DNA from: Endothia cerciana
Taxonomy: Eukaryota; Ascomycota; Sordariomycetes; Diaporthales; Cryphonectriaceae
DNA: 64,000 bases
Assembly: GCA_026119935.1 (NCBI GenBank)
Contig: JALRMH010000002.1
Location: forward strand, 1,488,001 to 1,552,000
Direction: 5' to 3'
The translations under genes and the position numbers were made by a program. The stretch's first letter is position 1; every line of letters begins with the position of its first letter. Below the pieces are notes generated by a model. The model was given only the letters and a program-made list of their open reading frames with translations. It ran no database searches and was not told where the DNA came from. Below are positions 10,998 to 22,470 of this stretch, one piece after another.

Positions 10998-11698
10998 ATG
11001 ATGAGCCTCTACTCAATCCTCACCTTTGCCACGGCCGTCTCGGCCATCCCCTCCCTCCACAAGCGCGATGTGACTACCATCCTGGACAACCTCGAGACCA
11101 TCGACTCGGACACAAACACCCTCACCGCCGCGATCGGGGCCTGGGATGCCTCGCTGCTGGGCGCACTTGGGGTCCAAACCGACGTGGACAACCTTGAGGT
11201 AAGCCCTACATCCGCAAGCTAACTATACTCTCAGATTCGGGCCACGATGAGCTGACGGCCACGGCAGACAGCCGTCACCGATGCCACCACGGAGGCCAAT
11301 TCTGAGACGCAGGCTGACTCTTCCGACTCCACAACCATCCTGGATTGTACGTACCGCCCCCAACACCCTCCGGAGATCATGACTGGAGACCCGCACGTCG
11401 GGGATCCTTCTCTGAGTAGTATCTGGGCTTACTGACCTCACGCGGTACAGACGTGAGCGATACACTCAACCCCGACATCATCGCGTCTATGGATGCCCTC
11501 ACGGCCAGGGAGGCCGACTTTGACGCCCTCGGCCTCAACTCCCTGGTCCTGAGCGACCTTGAGACCCTCCAGGACGACACGGACGCCCTGGGCGCTGCCC
11601 TCATTACCATCGCCTCGTCCGACACGCAGGCGGAAGCCGAGACGCTTGTCAGTAGTATCGATGCGGCGTTTGCCAGTGCCATCGCCGTCTTTTCCTGA
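10998..11698 (+). CDS. HsbA-family secreted cell-wall protein (hydrophobic surface binding protein A type)
   Basis: Three exons: 10998-11198, 11268-11346 and 11451-11698, giving 175 residues. Intron 1 (69 nt) is phase 0 with branch GCTGAC; intron 2 (104 nt) is phase 1 with branch ACTGAC. The start MMSLYS was chosen because it opens a signal peptide (LYSILTFATAVSA) followed by a Kex2-like KR at residues 22-23. The mature part is an Ala/Asp/Thr-rich four-helix-like repeat of leucine heptads, typical of the HsbA/cell-wall galactomannoprotein family (PF12296). Members are secreted, coat hydrophobic surfaces or the wall and can recruit polyester hydrolases. It has no cysteines, which separates it from hydrophobins. 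A TATA box lies 120 bp upstream. Family call is fairly secure; the exact role is not shown by the sequence. Confidence 0.85.
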
Positions 11699-12258
11699 GG
11701 ACAGGGAGGCAGCTTGGTCGCTACGGTTGGAGGTGCTCGCAGGCAAATCTGTGGAGGGGGAACAACGTATCGCGGGAGCGGAAAATGCAGTGCTAGGCAG
11801 CTGACTTACACGTGAATGTATCTGTGGCCTCTAATACTCTAGTAACAGTGTGCTCCCCATGATGACACTACTACTTTTTTGATTATTCCCTCTTCTTGAA
11901 ACTGACTATAGTTCTGGAACCCCTCTCTACAGGACCGCCTGGAGTACTATGATGATGTCTGAATAGTCACATCTCAGATTGTGATACCTCTGCCATCTAT
12001 GGTTATAATGATCTACTTGCTGCGGTTCGGATTGCCGTTTGGCTTCACTCATCTCTGTTGGAGTCTTCCTGGCCGAGAGGTTACGTCCTGATACACACTG
12101 CACATACTAATTACGAATCATATCCAAATTCACATTAATTTTCCTCCATTATCCCACAATACAACGCGTTTTTCAGATACCCGACTAAGCTGCATACGAT
12201 TATCAAAAGAAATTCGCCAAACCGCGTACTGTGTAGGGTTCATCTCACACACGAGCTT
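11699..12258. other. Intergenic between HsbA gene and broken NLR
   Basis: Convergent 3' flanks. I see nothing beyond short AT-rich stretches. Confidence 0.6.
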
Positions 12259-15200
12259 CTAGGCACAGACTCGCCAAGCCAGAGGCTCAGCAAAGGCCCC
12301 TTCGTCGGGCTTTCCCTCAGCCTTGCCATCCCCGTACCCGTCGAGCTTCCACTTCTTGCTGAGCACCTGCTCCTCCTTTACGCCCGCAGCTGGGAGCTCC
12401 GCCGAGAAGTCCTGCCACAACTTCGCCGTCAGCCTCTCATACTCACCCGCCGGCCTCGCCCAGGAGCCGAGCCGTTGTAGCGCGATCTTGAGCAGCCTCA
12501 GATGCGTCTTGATGGCCTGAACCTCCTGCCCGCGCGTGATGGAGGACTTTTGATGATGATGGTGGTGGTGGTACAGCGCCACGTGACTAGAGGCCTTGCG
12601 CAGAAGCGTGGGCGAGGAGACGCGGCTGCTGCGACGGTTCTCGCCACGACGGACCGTCGAATTGGGCGTCACAGATTCGGAGTCGCTACCGTCATCGCTC
12701 TCGTCACTTTCAAGAAGGAGTTTGAGCACGTCCTCGTGGACGACGGCTGCCTTCTTGAAGTAGAGCCTCGCCATGTCGGCGGAGCGCTTCTTGTCCGCGC
12801 CGGCGCCGTTGGTCTCGGCGGAGACGACGGATTGGTAGCGCTGCGTTGTGCTGGTGTACAAGCCCGCGAGCGATGACATTATGTCCAACATCCATTGGTG
12901 GCGGGCGCCGTGGACGCGGCGGACGTTGTAGGCCAGGTCCTCTGCGAGGCGGATAGCGACCTTCCTCTCGGAGTCGGTCTTAGCGCTCATGAAGGAGGCT
13001 TGCACGAGGCGGGTGCCGAGAGCGAGCATCACGTCATGGCCCCATTCGGATTGTCCGTCTCGAGACTCCCAGAGCGTAGTCAACAGCCACTGGAGACGGG
13101 TAAGATCCTTGAGTTCACCGAGCAGCGAGATCAGATCGTTGATCTCTGACCACTGGCATCGGACGAGGCTGATGTCGTGGGTTTTGCAGATCTCGAGGAC
13201 CTCACCTAGGATCTGCCTAGCCAAGTTCATTATCTCCTTCTGTAGGCCCTGGTCCTTGGGCAGGTGGCGATCGTGTACATTCTCTCGCCTGCTTCTATTG
13301 GTCTGTCGGTCATCCGCATGGACGTTTCGACCAGCCATCAACAGACATATCTGGAAGCCAAGCGAGATCTCGATTGGGTCATCCAAACCTTCGTGAGCCA
13401 TGAGGAACAGGTAAGTGCAGCGAGCGAGCTCGACCGCTTCCTTATACCTGTGCTGCTGCAGCAAAGACTTCAGTTCGCGGACAGCTGCATGGCCTGCATG
13501 ACTTGTCATCGCGTCTTGGGTCAGCTCCCCCGGACGAGCCGAGAAGTGCGCCAGTAGAACAACCAAGAACAATCTCAGGGAGTTCTTCGGGCATGACTTG
13601 GCAATGCTAGGCTCAACAGAGATGAAGTAGTTGACCAAGTTGGTCTCAACAACATCGAAGTCCTTGTTCCGGTACGGGCGGAACAGCATGTTTCGCAGAC
13701 GGGCCGCATGCATAAGTACGACATGCATCTGGGCCTCGGTCTTGATACTGGAACTGGAGCGCTCGTAGAACATCGACTCGGCCAGGAGCTCCGCCATGAA
13801 GCTTGCGATTGTCAGACTCAAGTCCGAGCGCAGTGACCATTCGAGCGCTGCGACGAAGGCAAAGCAGGCGTGGATGTCAACACCCGTGATATCGAAGCCG
13901 CAGCCCTTGGAGGAGATCTTGTAAATGAGCTGGAGCTTGAGCTCACGGACGAGGGTGTGTGCGTGCGGCATATATCCGCAGGAGACGTAAATTTCCGCCA
14001 CGTACTTTGCCGTCTCAATAAGCTCTTTGCGAGGACGTAATTTTGTTAAGGCACTCGATGACGAGACTCCTCACCTCGGTCAAAGCAGCTTCCAACCTGG
14101 ACTGTCTGTGGTAGATCGTGATGAGTTCCTTCAGCTGCGTTAGTGTTGTGTGATGCGTGGCCGAATGTGTCTTCCTGATCTCGCAGTACTGCAAGTATGA
14201 CATCTCGGTAGCCTTCTCCATGGTCTCCTTGGTGACAGTCTTGGATTCAGTTGAGGAAGTGACCTGTTTGACGTAGAGTGACCTAAGGGTACTCTGGCTG
14301 CGCTCGACGACCGATTTTGAGACTGTCTTAGAGTACTTCAGGATGTGCTCATAATACGCAACAGCCTCGTACTAGTATTTCTCACTTCTCCGACACACCT
14401 CAGTCAAGTTCAAAGTTACAAAGACAGAGATAGAAGACGCTTCGCCGAAGTACTCGAGGCAAGCCTGGCGGATCTCCTTTAGGATCTCCAGGTGTTCGCT
14501 GGTCTCGACCTTGGTCTCTTCGATGGCTTTGTAGTACTTCTCTAGGATCTTCTGGACAACAGTGAGGTCTTTGAAGTACTCACACTTTGTACCGAGTTTG
14601 CAGAAAATCGCGATGATTGACCTGAAGAACCCAAGGGATTCAGAGAATCTCTGGCTCTGATAATAGTGATCGGCGACAATTCCTAGGGCTCGCAATGCAT
14701 CCTCATGACATACAAGGGCGCCCTGGTTGAGATTGTTGACGATCCCGACGAAGTAGTCCACAAAATAGCCATGAGTTACGGGATGATTATGACACAGGTC
14801 TCCGAGCGCATACAGGACGAAAATAGTCCTAGCGTGGCTGTGTCCATAGAAACCACGGTACTCCCCCAGAAGGTCTTGGTAGAATGAAATGAGCTGGTTA
14901 ACCATGGCGTGTTTCTTCAGGGAATCAACGTAGAGTTGGTATAATTACCTGATGACAAGAGCATCATCAAGGCGGGCGCAGCTTTTGCGGTGAAGACGGT
15001 ACAAAGAAAGATAGATATGTTCCGCTTTCTCGTACCGATTCTGATGAGTATAACACTCCGCCAGCTTCATCACGAGACTGATGTTTTTGAAAGTCGTCGA
15101 GCTTTTGACGTCAATGCGCTCCAGCGACTGGGAGAACAAGAATGAGAAGGAAGATCTCATAAGGGTCTGCTTCAGGACCGAAGCCGCTTCAGACCACCTT

Positions 15201-18200
15201 TCTTCCTTGAAGTAAACGGAGGTCAGAGACTCGCAGAGCTCAATAGTGCTCGAAAATTCTTCTGTGACTTCGGTGCTCGACAGCGAAGACTCGAATACCT
15301 CCCGCATGACTGTCTCAGACGTCTCGGTGGTAGATGTTGTTGACTTCTCAGAAGACTCCTTGACAATCTCCTTCGACGTGATGGCAATCTGCTCCTCGAT
15401 TTGTCGGAAGGTCGTCGTCTGCTCCTTGTGCGAGGACTTGTACCATGCCCAGCAACTTTTGGAAGACAGTCAGAGCCACAGAGGTCAATCGGACCCGCTG
15501 CATCCAGTGTCCGACCTCCTTAAGAGAGACAATGATGGATTCAAATGTGGAGACAGTGTGACTAGAGTACTCGTTCCAGCAGGAGAGGAGCAGGGCTGCT
15601 GCCTCCTCCGTCCGCTTCTGGATGTGAAGGACCTCGACGTAATTGAGCGTCACCTGGATCTTCTTCTGATGCCACTCGTAGTTCTGGGAGCCACGGCAGT
15701 ATTTGTCGAGCTTGAGCCAAAGCTCCAGAAGCAGTTCCTCGGCTCTGACGTACTGTTTCTCGACCATGAGTTTCACTGCAATGGAAATTGTCTCTTCGAC
15801 GCGGGTGATGGTCCAGGACTCTCCGTACTCCAGCTCCTTGTGGCCAAAAAGGAAATTATCGTAGCTATCGACGACAGAGCGATCCTTCTTCTTTATTGTC
15901 ACGCCGAGATGCTTCCCGCCTCTAGATGAGTGTTGGTGGTGTTCTTCGTGGGTGTGGGCAGCAACTGTAATCTCTTCGATCTTGACGCGGATCTCCGTCG
16001 CCTTCTGCTCTTCACCAATGGACGTGTACAACTCCACCAGGGTCTTGTAAACTTCCAACACCTCTTCTGAAGTCTCTCCATACCGGTGCTTGTAAGCCGA
16101 GACAAGTAGAATTAGGGCCTGTTCCTGATATGTCATGATGTCGGTTCGAGTCTTTGAGATGAACAATTCGGATAGGCGGATGGTCGTAGTGCAGCAAGTG
16201 ATAACCAGCTCGGATTGCACACGGAGGACCTCACGACGGTGACTTTCGGAAATGGACCGGCCAGTAGCGTCTAGGTAACTCATCAGTAAAAACTGTACGT
16301 TGGCACTGACCTACAGATATTTCGAATGGAAATGTTCGAGCATCAAGGAAAAAATGTCTGGGCAGTGTTCGAGAATCTTTTACCAGAGGAAAGAACGTAC
16401 ACAGTATGCTCCAGTATGCGGTCGGAGGCAAGTCTGGTCTTGATGTATTCCTGGTCCAGGAACGACAGGGTAGGCTTGTGGTCATTCCCAGATGAAGAAT
16501 GATTTCTCGAGCAAGCAAACAAGCGCAGTCGGATATCTCTATGCCTTTCCTTCAGTCTCAGGGACTGAGGGGACGAATCAGGAATAGAGACAAGCGCATC
16601 CTTGATAGCACCGTGACGGAGCGTGATCAGGCCCTCGCCGGTCATAGCGAAGGCGGCGGTAGAAGAGATAATGGAGTCAAGATTGACTTGACCCTCAGAT
16701 ATGTGACCGTGCTGAATAGGGGCCTGCAGGAGAAGCTCGATCTCTTTTCCGGGATAACGGGCGCTCCGCTGCAACAAGCAAAGAAAGTAGAACCTTGCTG
16801 TCATCATTCAGATGCATGGCTGGCAACAACTTTTGCACGGCGTCTGCTACTGTATGTGGTGATATGAGGAGGGCATCAACAGCCTGGTCGAAGGCAGCGT
16901 GTGATTCCTGCAGCTTGAGATAGCGGACGGCCAAGAAGGCGTGGGGGATAGAGCCGTCAGAGATAGACGTAATCTGGTCCACCATCTGCTCTTGTGCCGC
17001 CTCGTCTCTGTTATTGGAAAAGTGCGGCACTCTGCTGAGGCCATGGCGGATGACGGTCTGGATGTCATCAGACGTGTTTTCAATGGCCATGCTGACCTTG
17101 GTCGTCATAGCCGCATCCTTCAACTCCATAGGCGACGAGAAAAGGAAAGCAGGCGGACGCCAGCAGCCTTGTGTACTAGCTTCTGGAGTCTCTCGGCGAC
17201 CTGCTTTCCGTGCGATTTCTGAGCTTCCAATTCGTCGAGGTCGATAACAATGGCCAGGGTCTCCGTGTCGTCGTCGTAAGCATTCTCCAGTGTTGCCTCC
17301 AGGGCGTTCCACATTCTCTCCTCCTGTCTTTGCGCGGACAGGGTTCTAGTGTCAATATAAGCTTCCATGATGATATGGAAGACATCCACGTCACCAATAC
17401 ACTGCGTCAGGAGCTGCAGAAGGAGAGTCTTTAGCATGGCAAGGGGGCGTCTCCAGGGCCATCACGCTGGAGTCTGAATTGATGCGCGTCAGCAGCAAAG
17501 CGGGCTTGAAAAAAGTAAAAATAAAAAAAATTAATTGGATGACTTACTGAAGAAAAAGCTCAGTGTCGAGACATCCTTCCGGCTGATCGGTCTCTGAAGC
17601 CGGTCCACTGCCCAATTCGCAAGAGTGGTCTTGCCAGACCCGGCCTTGCCCTGAACTAGCAGGCAGTTGCCATCACCCTTGAAGAAGCTGTCGAGGTGAG
17701 GCTGCAGCCAGGAGCAGGTATACTCCTCGGCGCGGCTCACAAGATTGACATGATCTGACGTCAACAGCGCCAGCACCGTGTCTTGAGGGGCAAGCCACTC
17801 TCGAAGCATACGAATCTGATTCGGGTCTTCCATGGATCTCTCCAGGACGTTTCGCCAGATCTCATAGGCGCAGTGCCCGACTCTTGCACGGAAGCTCTCC
17901 ATATGATGGCCGAAGCGGGCATATATGTCGATCTTGATTGAGGCCTGCCGTCCATGGCGGAGATTGTGGATGGCGCCATAATAAGCCATAGCGACATCTG
18001 CAACGACGGCGAGCATTTCCGAAAACGCTCGAGAGACGTTGTCCATGATTTCCGGAGAGTCCATCAGGATCTCTTCTTTCCTCAACAGAGGCGTGACCTC
18101 GAGGCTGATCTTATAGAACAGCGTGAAGGCTGTCTCCAACGCTGCGGCGTTCTCGTGACCAAGCTGTGCCTCTATCAGCGGAGACTGTCACACGGTGTCA

Positions 18201-19020
18201 TGGTGGGATTCAAGTATTCATACCCTATCGAGGAGCAACAAGCATTGTCCAAATACGAAAACAGAAGCGTCACCGCTGTTAGGAGCAAACGACTTAATGG
18301 CCTCACCTAATCTGCACAACTGATTCGCAAAGTGCTGCGCAGAGATGAGAACACGATCCCAGGATCCACCTCGGTGCGGCAGCCTGATCAGACGCTCTTC
18401 CTGAATCCAATCCCGAAGGTCAGAGTAGGATTTACCGTGAAGCTCAAAGCCAACGCCAAGCTCGTTCTGACACCGGTCGCGGACGGATACATATTGCTCC
18501 TTTACGATATCGCCAGGAGTGAAGTGTGAGTTGCCTCTGAAGGCGCTCACAGTACCTCTGCCACTCAGAGAGCTGTTTTGAAATGACATTCCCTGGCGCG
18601 TGCGAAGGCTCCATTCCCCGTTTGGGGAATGAGAGGTACGCACGGATGAGGGCTATGCCTGGGGCGGAGGAGAAAGAACAGCTTGGTAGTTGCTGGAGTT
18701 GCGGCGCAGAGCAGCAGCATTGTCTGTCGTAGCTCCTGCAATAACACCACTGTCGAGGTGTTGAGAAGCACCATTTGCAGCCATGTTCTCGCCCACTGAT
18801 GGTTGCGAGTCTATCTCCAGGGCTCGTTGAGCAGGACCCGGTGTGCCTAGTACCTCGTCAGCATAGTTTCGCGACGATCAAAATCAATCTCCGGTTACTC
18901 ACCCACGAGGAGCGTGGACTTGAGGAGCCCAAGCATGGTGCCGATGCAGGAGAGGCAGCAAGAACAACAATTGCAGGATAGCCTAGTCTTTGGGTCAAAA
19001 CGATTGAACACTAAGACCAT
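12259..19020 (-). pseudogene. Broken NLR-type gene: NACHT domain plus TPR repeats
   Basis: Reads right to left. A possible start is ATG at 19020 or 18936; a 56-nt intron 18847-18902 (GTGAGT, branch GCTGACG, TAG) joins two coding-like exons. ATG at 18589 is an alternative start. The NACHT P-loop is GKAGSGKTTL near 17630, followed by an intron 17474-17547. Downstream come a LEAQKSHGKQ-type segment, a winged-helix-like region and TPRs to TAG at 12261-12259. Lesions: TAG 18655-18653; frameshifts in a five-C run (17443-17447), near 17140-17155, near 16745-16753, in a six-base homopolymer (16349-16354), near 15440 and near 14020-14048; in-frame TAA at 14947-14945 and TAG at 14374-14372. A 39-nt segment at 18185-18223 must be skipped as a very short intron. 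The last 580 codons (12259-14001) are intact and align with codons of the gene at 1-3162. STAND NTPases of this kind act in non-self recognition. It cannot make a full protein as read; some frameshifts may be sequence errors. Confidence 0.75.
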
Positions 19021-20459
19021 GTAAGCATCGGGGATTCGTCGGAAGTCTTTTCCCTGGTGCGCTCGTGATTGTGGTCTAATATTATCCGGCTGGCATGGGG
19101 CAGCGAGGACCTCGCTTCTTATACTATCGCTACTTATGCCTGGCCAATACAAGACCAGCACGTTACGACAAGGCGTGCCATGCTCCGCCCGGCGCCTTCC
19201 AGTATTATCATATCACGAACTGGCGTCTCAGCTCTCCACACCAATATTACAAAGAAGCTCAGCCCCGTGTAACCCATGCCGGATAGCGTCCAATCACATG
19301 CTGGGAAGAATCGCGATATATGAGGCCGGCTGCGTCCCAACGAGGCAGCGACCAGGGTTTCAAGGCTGCTGGCATGGGACACGGGCTGGCTGAGCTCTAA
19401 CCTGGCTGAGAAAGGCCGTGGAGACCGTTGGCGACAGACGCATACGCGCCAGCAGCCACGGCCATGAAGCAATTTGCGAACCGTGAGCGCCGCGGGCTTC
19501 GACGAAAACAACTACTCGGGAGTTGCCCTATAAGAGCGTCCAAGCCGAATCGGAGACCAAGTGACTAGGTTAGCAAGGAGCGGTTATCGACCTGAATGAA
19601 GCCACGACCGCCAGTCCGGCGCCTTCATTACATAGTAGCGTCTATGGACGTGGATCCCGGATAGACCATGAAAAGGGTACGGTGGCAGGCAAGCTATTAG
19701 ATTGCGTCCCACCCTTCCTATCGGCCTTTGCGTTACCAGCCAGCTTGGTGTTGAATGGCAGGCCATGTGGATAATTACTCGTCATCTTCACGATCCCCAT
19801 GTCTCTCAGGCGACGCCGAATTCCGCTGATCAACTGTGCCTAGTTGCGCGAGCGAAACATGTCAGTTCTTGTTCCCGATCAGGTAAGCCGGAAGCACATG
19901 GAGGCATGGTGGTGATCGTATCCCTACTTTTTGGGAACCACACCAGCTGGAGGTTTTATCGTACCTGGAGGCTGAGGTCAGGAGCCGGGCTGGGAGCTGA
20001 CAGCAGCTGGCGGTAGTTGGGGACAGCTGCCAGCCGGCTGTCCGAGGAGTTCTCGCCTGTCGGTCGTTGCTTCCCCCCCACCCCCCCCCCGCGCCCCGAT
20101 CGGCCGGCCTTAGCCGTAAAGCGCTGGATGAATCACCAGGTCGCCGTCGCATGTTCTGATATTTGTCATGCCGTCCCTCATTGTGTGAGAAACGAACGAC
20201 TAGGTCCCTCTGTACAGGGCTGTTTTCGTAAGGAACATCCGACCTGAAGGTGTCAAACTTTGAGGCGACCTCATTCTCCAATCGAAGAGCATTCATTCAG
20301 GAGACTCACTCTCGAGCCCAGCCGTTCAGAGTCCTCACTTACACAGAGTGACGCCTCATACTGCAGGGGACCCGCTCCTCACACTCTCCATCCAGGCCCA
20401 AGATCTCTCTTTCTCACTCGGTCCGCACAACACAAGCAAGAACAGCGCCGCGGTTCAAG
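19021..20459. other. Intergenic between broken NLR and NAD-synthesis gene
   Basis: A divergent promoter region. It holds C-tracts (20073-20079, 20081-20090) and a pyrimidine-rich leader before 20460. No coding frame is supported; frames of 100-140 codons here are antisense or random. Confidence 0.6.
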
Positions 20460-21461
20460 ATGGCCCCCATGGCTCTGGACCACGGCCCCCTCTCCGCCCT
20501 CCTCCCCACCCACTGGAAGACCCAGATCACCAGCTGGCTCGCCGAGGACACGCCCTCCTTCGACTACGGCGGCTTCGTCGTCGGCGACGTGCCCCGGACC
20601 GCCAGCCTGTACGCCAAGTCCGGCGGCATCCTCGCGGGGATCCCCTTCTTCGACGAGGTCTTCGCCCAGTGCGGCTGCACCGTCGAGTGGCACGGCGCCA
20701 TCATCGAGGGCCAGCACATCGACCGCAGGCACGACGACGGCGACGCGCCGGGCGGCCGGGCGGGCTTCAAGAGCAAGCTGGCCACCGTGACGGGCCCCGC
20801 CCGCGGCATCCTGCTGGGCGAGAGGGTCGCGCTCAACATCCTCGCGCGCTGCTCCGGCGTCGCGAGCATGAGCCGCGGGTTCCTGGTGAACCTGCGGAGC
20901 GCGGGCTACCGGGGCCGGCTGGCGGGCACGCGCAAGACGACGCCCGGGTTCCGGCTGGTGGAGAAGTACGGGATGCTGGTCGGCGGCGCCGACGGCCACC
21001 GGATGGACCTCAGCTCCATGGTCATGCTCAAGGACAACCACGTCTGGAGCCGGGGGAGCATCCGGGAGGCCGTCGCGGCCGCCAAGGCCGTGGGCGGGTT
21101 CAGCCTCAAGGTCGAGGTCGAGGTCCAGAGCGAGGCCGAGGCCGACGAGGCCATCGAGGCCGGCGCCGACGTGGTCATGCTCGACAACTTCACGGGCGAG
21201 GGCGTCAAGGTTGCGGCCAGGAGCCTGAGGGAGAGGTGGGCCGCCAAGAGGCACTTCCTGATCGAGGTCTCTGGCGGCGTGACGCTGGACAACGCCGAGC
21301 AGTACGTCGATAATGGTGAGTCCGATCCGCTGAACCCCCCCTGGCCTTTGCCCTGACACGTGGCCGGCGCTGACCGCTGGCCAGATATCGATATCATCTC
21401 GACCAGCGCCATCCACCAGGGTGTTCCGCACGTCGACTTCTCTCTCAAGATCGACCACTGA
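20460..21461 (+). CDS. BNA6: Nicotinate-nucleotide pyrophosphorylase (quinolinate phosphoribosyltransferase)
   Basis: Two exons, 20460-21315 and 21385-21461, joined by a 69-nt phase-1 intron (GTGAGT, branch GCTGACC, CAG); 310 residues. The enzyme joins quinolinate to PRPP, giving nicotinate mononucleotide and CO2, the entry of kynurenine-derived carbon into NAD synthesis. Family motifs in order: the N-terminal alpha/beta region (FDYGGFVVGD), ERVALNILARCSGVAS, the phosphate-binding TRKTTPGFR near residue 160, KYGMLVGGADGHRMDLSSMVMLKDNH, KVEVEV, VVMLDNF and EVSGGVTLDN, then ISTSAIHQG encoded across the intron. Length is normal for NadC/BNA6 (about 290-300). No targeting signal is visible, so it is probably cytosolic. 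Codon use is extremely G/C-ended, which produces a long antisense open frame. Symbol is by yeast orthology. Confidence 0.95.
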
Positions 21462-22470
21462 TCGGGATGCCACCAACCTGCCTGCCCTTCAGGCATCCTG
21501 GCTCTTCCGGAATGTCTCCCCGGTTCGCAGCTCCGTCGACACGAGGTAACGCTTTGCTTCCGGAGGTGTTCCCAGTCAGGTCGGCGGCAGGACGGTGGGG
21601 CATCATCAACATGGCCGCGATTTGCTGCTTGCAATGAACTAATTCAATGAATGGGCAGAGCCGTCTGAAAGTTGGCCCGGATCACTCCTTTGCTTTCCAT
21701 CCACCTCTTGCGTGCCCGAAGCCGAGATCAGTCCTATAAGAAAACCCATCACCGATCCGGATCCTCAGTGTTCATGTCGACGCTACAGATCACACATTAT
21801 CTACGGAATAGGGTGGGTTGGCAACAACTGGGAGAGACGCAGGCACGAATATCGGTCCTTTGAAGACGACCCCGAGATGGACGGACCTTGTGTCCGTGGC
21901 GTGGGTTTCTAATGAGGGCGTACTGAAGGTAGAGACAGGTTTTCGGTTGCAGGGGCCAATCATGGAGCTAGCAATAAAATTCATCAGAACGATGCTGCAT
22001 CAAACACAAAACCGGCTAGGCAACCGGAAGCACTGCATTGCGGTACAGGCTGCGACCAGCCAGCCAGATGGTATAGAACTTAGGAAGAAGAGAGTCATTG
22101 CCCCAGCACGCGGCAACCCAAAGCCGGCCCCAGCATCATGTGTACAGGAGAAGTGAAGAGGAACAAATACAGATGCATGCAGGTGCAGAATGATGCGTTA
22201 TTTTCGCTCCCCTTCCAGGCCAATAAACCAATGAAACCCCCCCCCCCCCCGAACGATGCGCCAGAAACGGATGCACTTCCTACATTCTCCTCGTTGATCA
22301 TGCCACATACCTCCTCCACAATCCCAGGAGGTAATCCCGTCTCCTGTTCACCACAAAAGCGGCCAGCAGGCCGACGCCTGCCCACTGCCACCACTGCACC
22401 TTGCGGAGCTGCCATCTTATCCTGGCGAGGGACAGCACGGATGTCCGCTGCTGTTAACGATCGAGAGTGA
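21462..22470. other. Intergenic between two convergent genes
   Basis: 3' flanks of the phosphoribosyltransferase and glucokinase. A C-tract lies at 22237-22250. I see nothing else. Confidence 0.6.

Noticed and set aside
20379..21476. A 365-codon open frame antisense to the phosphoribosyltransferase
   Set aside because: It mirrors the extreme G/C third-position bias of the real gene and has no domain.
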